Below, piece by piece: positions 12,971 to 14,165 of a DNA stretch of 14,165 nucleotides. The DNA is from JBFWRI01 sp050248995 (GTDB lineage: Bacteria; Pseudomonadota; Alphaproteobacteria; JAIXQD01): positions 1 through 14,165 of the forward strand of contig JBFWRI010000033.1 in assembly GCA_050248995.1 (NCBI GenBank). The letters run 5' to 3'. The position numbers and the translations under genes were made by a program. Under the pieces are notes generated by a model. That model saw nothing but the letters and a program-made list of their open reading frames with translations, was not told the DNA's origin and searched no databases. Numbering within the stretch: position 1 is the stretch's first letter; every line of letters starts with the position of its first letter.

Positions 12971-14165
12971 CTATTTGCTGCCAAGAAACTTCTCGAGCCA
13001 GTGAATATCATAATTACCGTCGATAAAATCCGGCTGGCTAATGATGCGCTGGTGGAGTGGCAGTGTCGTGTTCACGCCATCAATAACGAACTCTTCAATC
13101 GAACGCTTCAGGCGCAGCAGACATTCGTTGCGCGTCTTCCCGTGGACAATCAACTTGGCGATCATGCTGTCGTAATGCGGTGGCACGCGGTATCCGTCAT
13201 ACACGGCACTGTCGACACGCACGCCAAGGCCGCCGGGGGCGTGAAAGTATTTGACAAGGCCAGGCGATGGAATGAACGTTTCCGGGTGTTCGGCGTTGAC
13301 GCGGCATTCGATGGCATGGCCATTGAATTCGATATCCTTTTGCGTGTAGCCCAGCGGTGCGCCATTGGCGATGCGGATCTGTTCGCGCACAAGGTCGATA
13401 CCGGTGATCATCTCGGTGATCGTGTGCTCGATCTGCAGGCGGGTATTCATTTCGATGAAATAGAATTCGCCGTCTTCATACAGGAATTCGATAGTGCCGA
13501 CCGATTTGTAGCCTAGCTTTTCAATAGCTTTACGGGCGATTTCGCCGATTTTATCGCGTTCGCTGGCGTTCAGCGCGGGTGACGGTGCCTCTTCCACAAC
13601 CTTTTGGTGGCGGCGCTGGATAGAGCAGTCGCGTTCGCCGAAATGCACGGCGCCGCCCTGGCCATCGCCCAGCAACTGGATTTCGATGTGGCGCGGATGC
13701 GTCAGGTATTTTTCCATGTACACGCGATCATCACCGAAAGCTGCCTGGGCTTCGGCGCGGGCCAGCGGGTAAGCTTCCAGCAGTTCTTCTTCATTGCGGG
13801 CGACCTTCATGCCCTTACCGCCGCCGCCTGACGCTGCCTTGATCAGGACGGGATAGCGGATTTCCTTGGCGAAGGCGATCGCCTCATCAAGGTGAGGTAC
13901 GGCACCGGGTGAACCGGGAACGCAGGGAATGCCAAGCTGGATAGCGGTCGTCTTCGCTGTAACCTTGTCGCCCATGATGCGGATGTGTTCGGGCGACGGT
14001 CCGATCCAGGTAAAGCCATGCTCTTCGACCATTGTTGCGAACTGTTCATTTTCCGACAGGAAGCCGATACCGGGGTGAATCGCATCAGCGCCGGTCAGCG
14101 CGGCAGCGGTAAGGATGGACGGAATGTTCAGATAGCTTTGGCGGCTTGGCGCAGCGCCGATACAA
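12971..14165 (-). CDS. accC: Acetyl-CoA carboxylase biotin carboxylase subunit, 5' end outside window
   Basis: About 397 C-terminal residues are visible; roughly the first 50 of the usual ~450 lie beyond the right edge, so the start is not in this window. The subunit carboxylates biotin on the carrier protein using ATP and bicarbonate, the first step of fatty-acid synthesis. Visible landmarks in order are SYLNIPSIL and GADAIHPGIGFLSEN of the N-domain, then the ATP-grasp glycine loop KAASGGGGKGMKV. EMNTRLQIEHTITEMITGID follows, with the catalytic Arg, Gln and Glu kept. The protein stops after the biotin-carboxylase C-domain, which excludes fused pyruvate or propionyl-CoA carboxylases. HT replaces the usual HP in the IEHP motif. 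accB would be expected upstream, outside the window. Confidence 0.95.
   Translation of the reverse strand, partial: CIGAAPSRQSYLNIPSILTAAALTGADAIHPGIGFLSENEQFATMVEEHGFTWIGPSPEHIRIMGDKVTAKTTAIQLGIPCVPGSPGAVPHLDEAIAFAKEIRYPVLIKAASGGGGKGMKVARNEEELLEAYPLARAEAQAAFGDDRVYMEKYLTHPRHIEIQLLGDGQGGAVHFGERDCSIQRRHQKVVEEAPSPALNASERDKIGEIARKAIEKLGYKSVGTIEFLYEDGEFYFIEMNTRLQIEHTITEMITGIDLVREQIRIANGAPLGYTQKDIEFNGHAIECRVNAEHPETFIPSPGLVKYFHAPGGLGVRVDSAVYDGYRVPPHYDSMIAKLIVHGKTRNECLLRLKRSIEEFVIDGVNTTLPLHQRIISQPDFIDGNYDIHWLEKFLGSK

Noticed and set aside
1..14165. CRISPR array, prophage, insertion sequence or defence island
   Set aside because: No regularly spaced direct repeats, transposase, integrase or known defence domains were seen. 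The gene set is mainly housekeeping.

Overview
The window looks like a chromosomal segment of an alphaproteobacterium. The signs are a phasin-type C-terminus, an EnvZ/OmpR-style pair with alphaproteobacterial features, a VIT1/CCC1 transporter, a type II thymidine kinase beside mutS, and acetyl-CoA carboxylase biotin carboxylase (accC). Coding DNA is moderately GC-rich. I cannot fix the order or genus. No phage, insertion sequence, CRISPR array or plasmid function is visible, so this is mostly housekeeping DNA with several small uncharacterised proteins between the known genes.

Left part (1-3331). The 3' end of a phasin-like gene (+) is closed by a strong bidirectional terminator. On the minus strand follow a small one-TM protein with its own promoter and Shine-Dalgarno (SD), then a response regulator and histidine kinase separated by 3 bp (transcribed regulator first). 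Divergent from the regulator is a soluble YdcF/DUF218-like protein whose start is ambiguous.

Middle (3344-7357). A minus-strand run with 30-33 bp gaps encodes an XRE regulator, a glutathione S-transferase and an exported SIMPL-like protein. It probably forms an operon read from a promoter with a palindromic operator between -35 and -10. Divergent from it are a PQ-loop/SWEET-like membrane protein and, 3 bp later, an ornithine cyclodeaminase/mu-crystallin family enzyme, which are very likely co-translated.

Right part (7350-14165). tdk and mutS form a minus-strand pair joined by a TAATG stop/start overlap, and the end of mutS overlaps the end of the cyclodeaminase gene. Divergent from tdk is a cysteine-rich lipoprotein with two copies of a twin CX3C motif. 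It is followed at once by a ~120 bp imperfect palindromic element, then tRNA-Thr(CGU). A VIT1-type Fe/Mn transporter converges on the tRNA. After an AT-rich spacer come two small one-TM proteins with matching cysteine-containing tails, and then the convergent, 5'-truncated accC gene.

No clearly new multi-gene system is evident. The most interesting items are the twin-CX3C lipoprotein, the palindromic element, and the tandem cysteine-tail microproteins.
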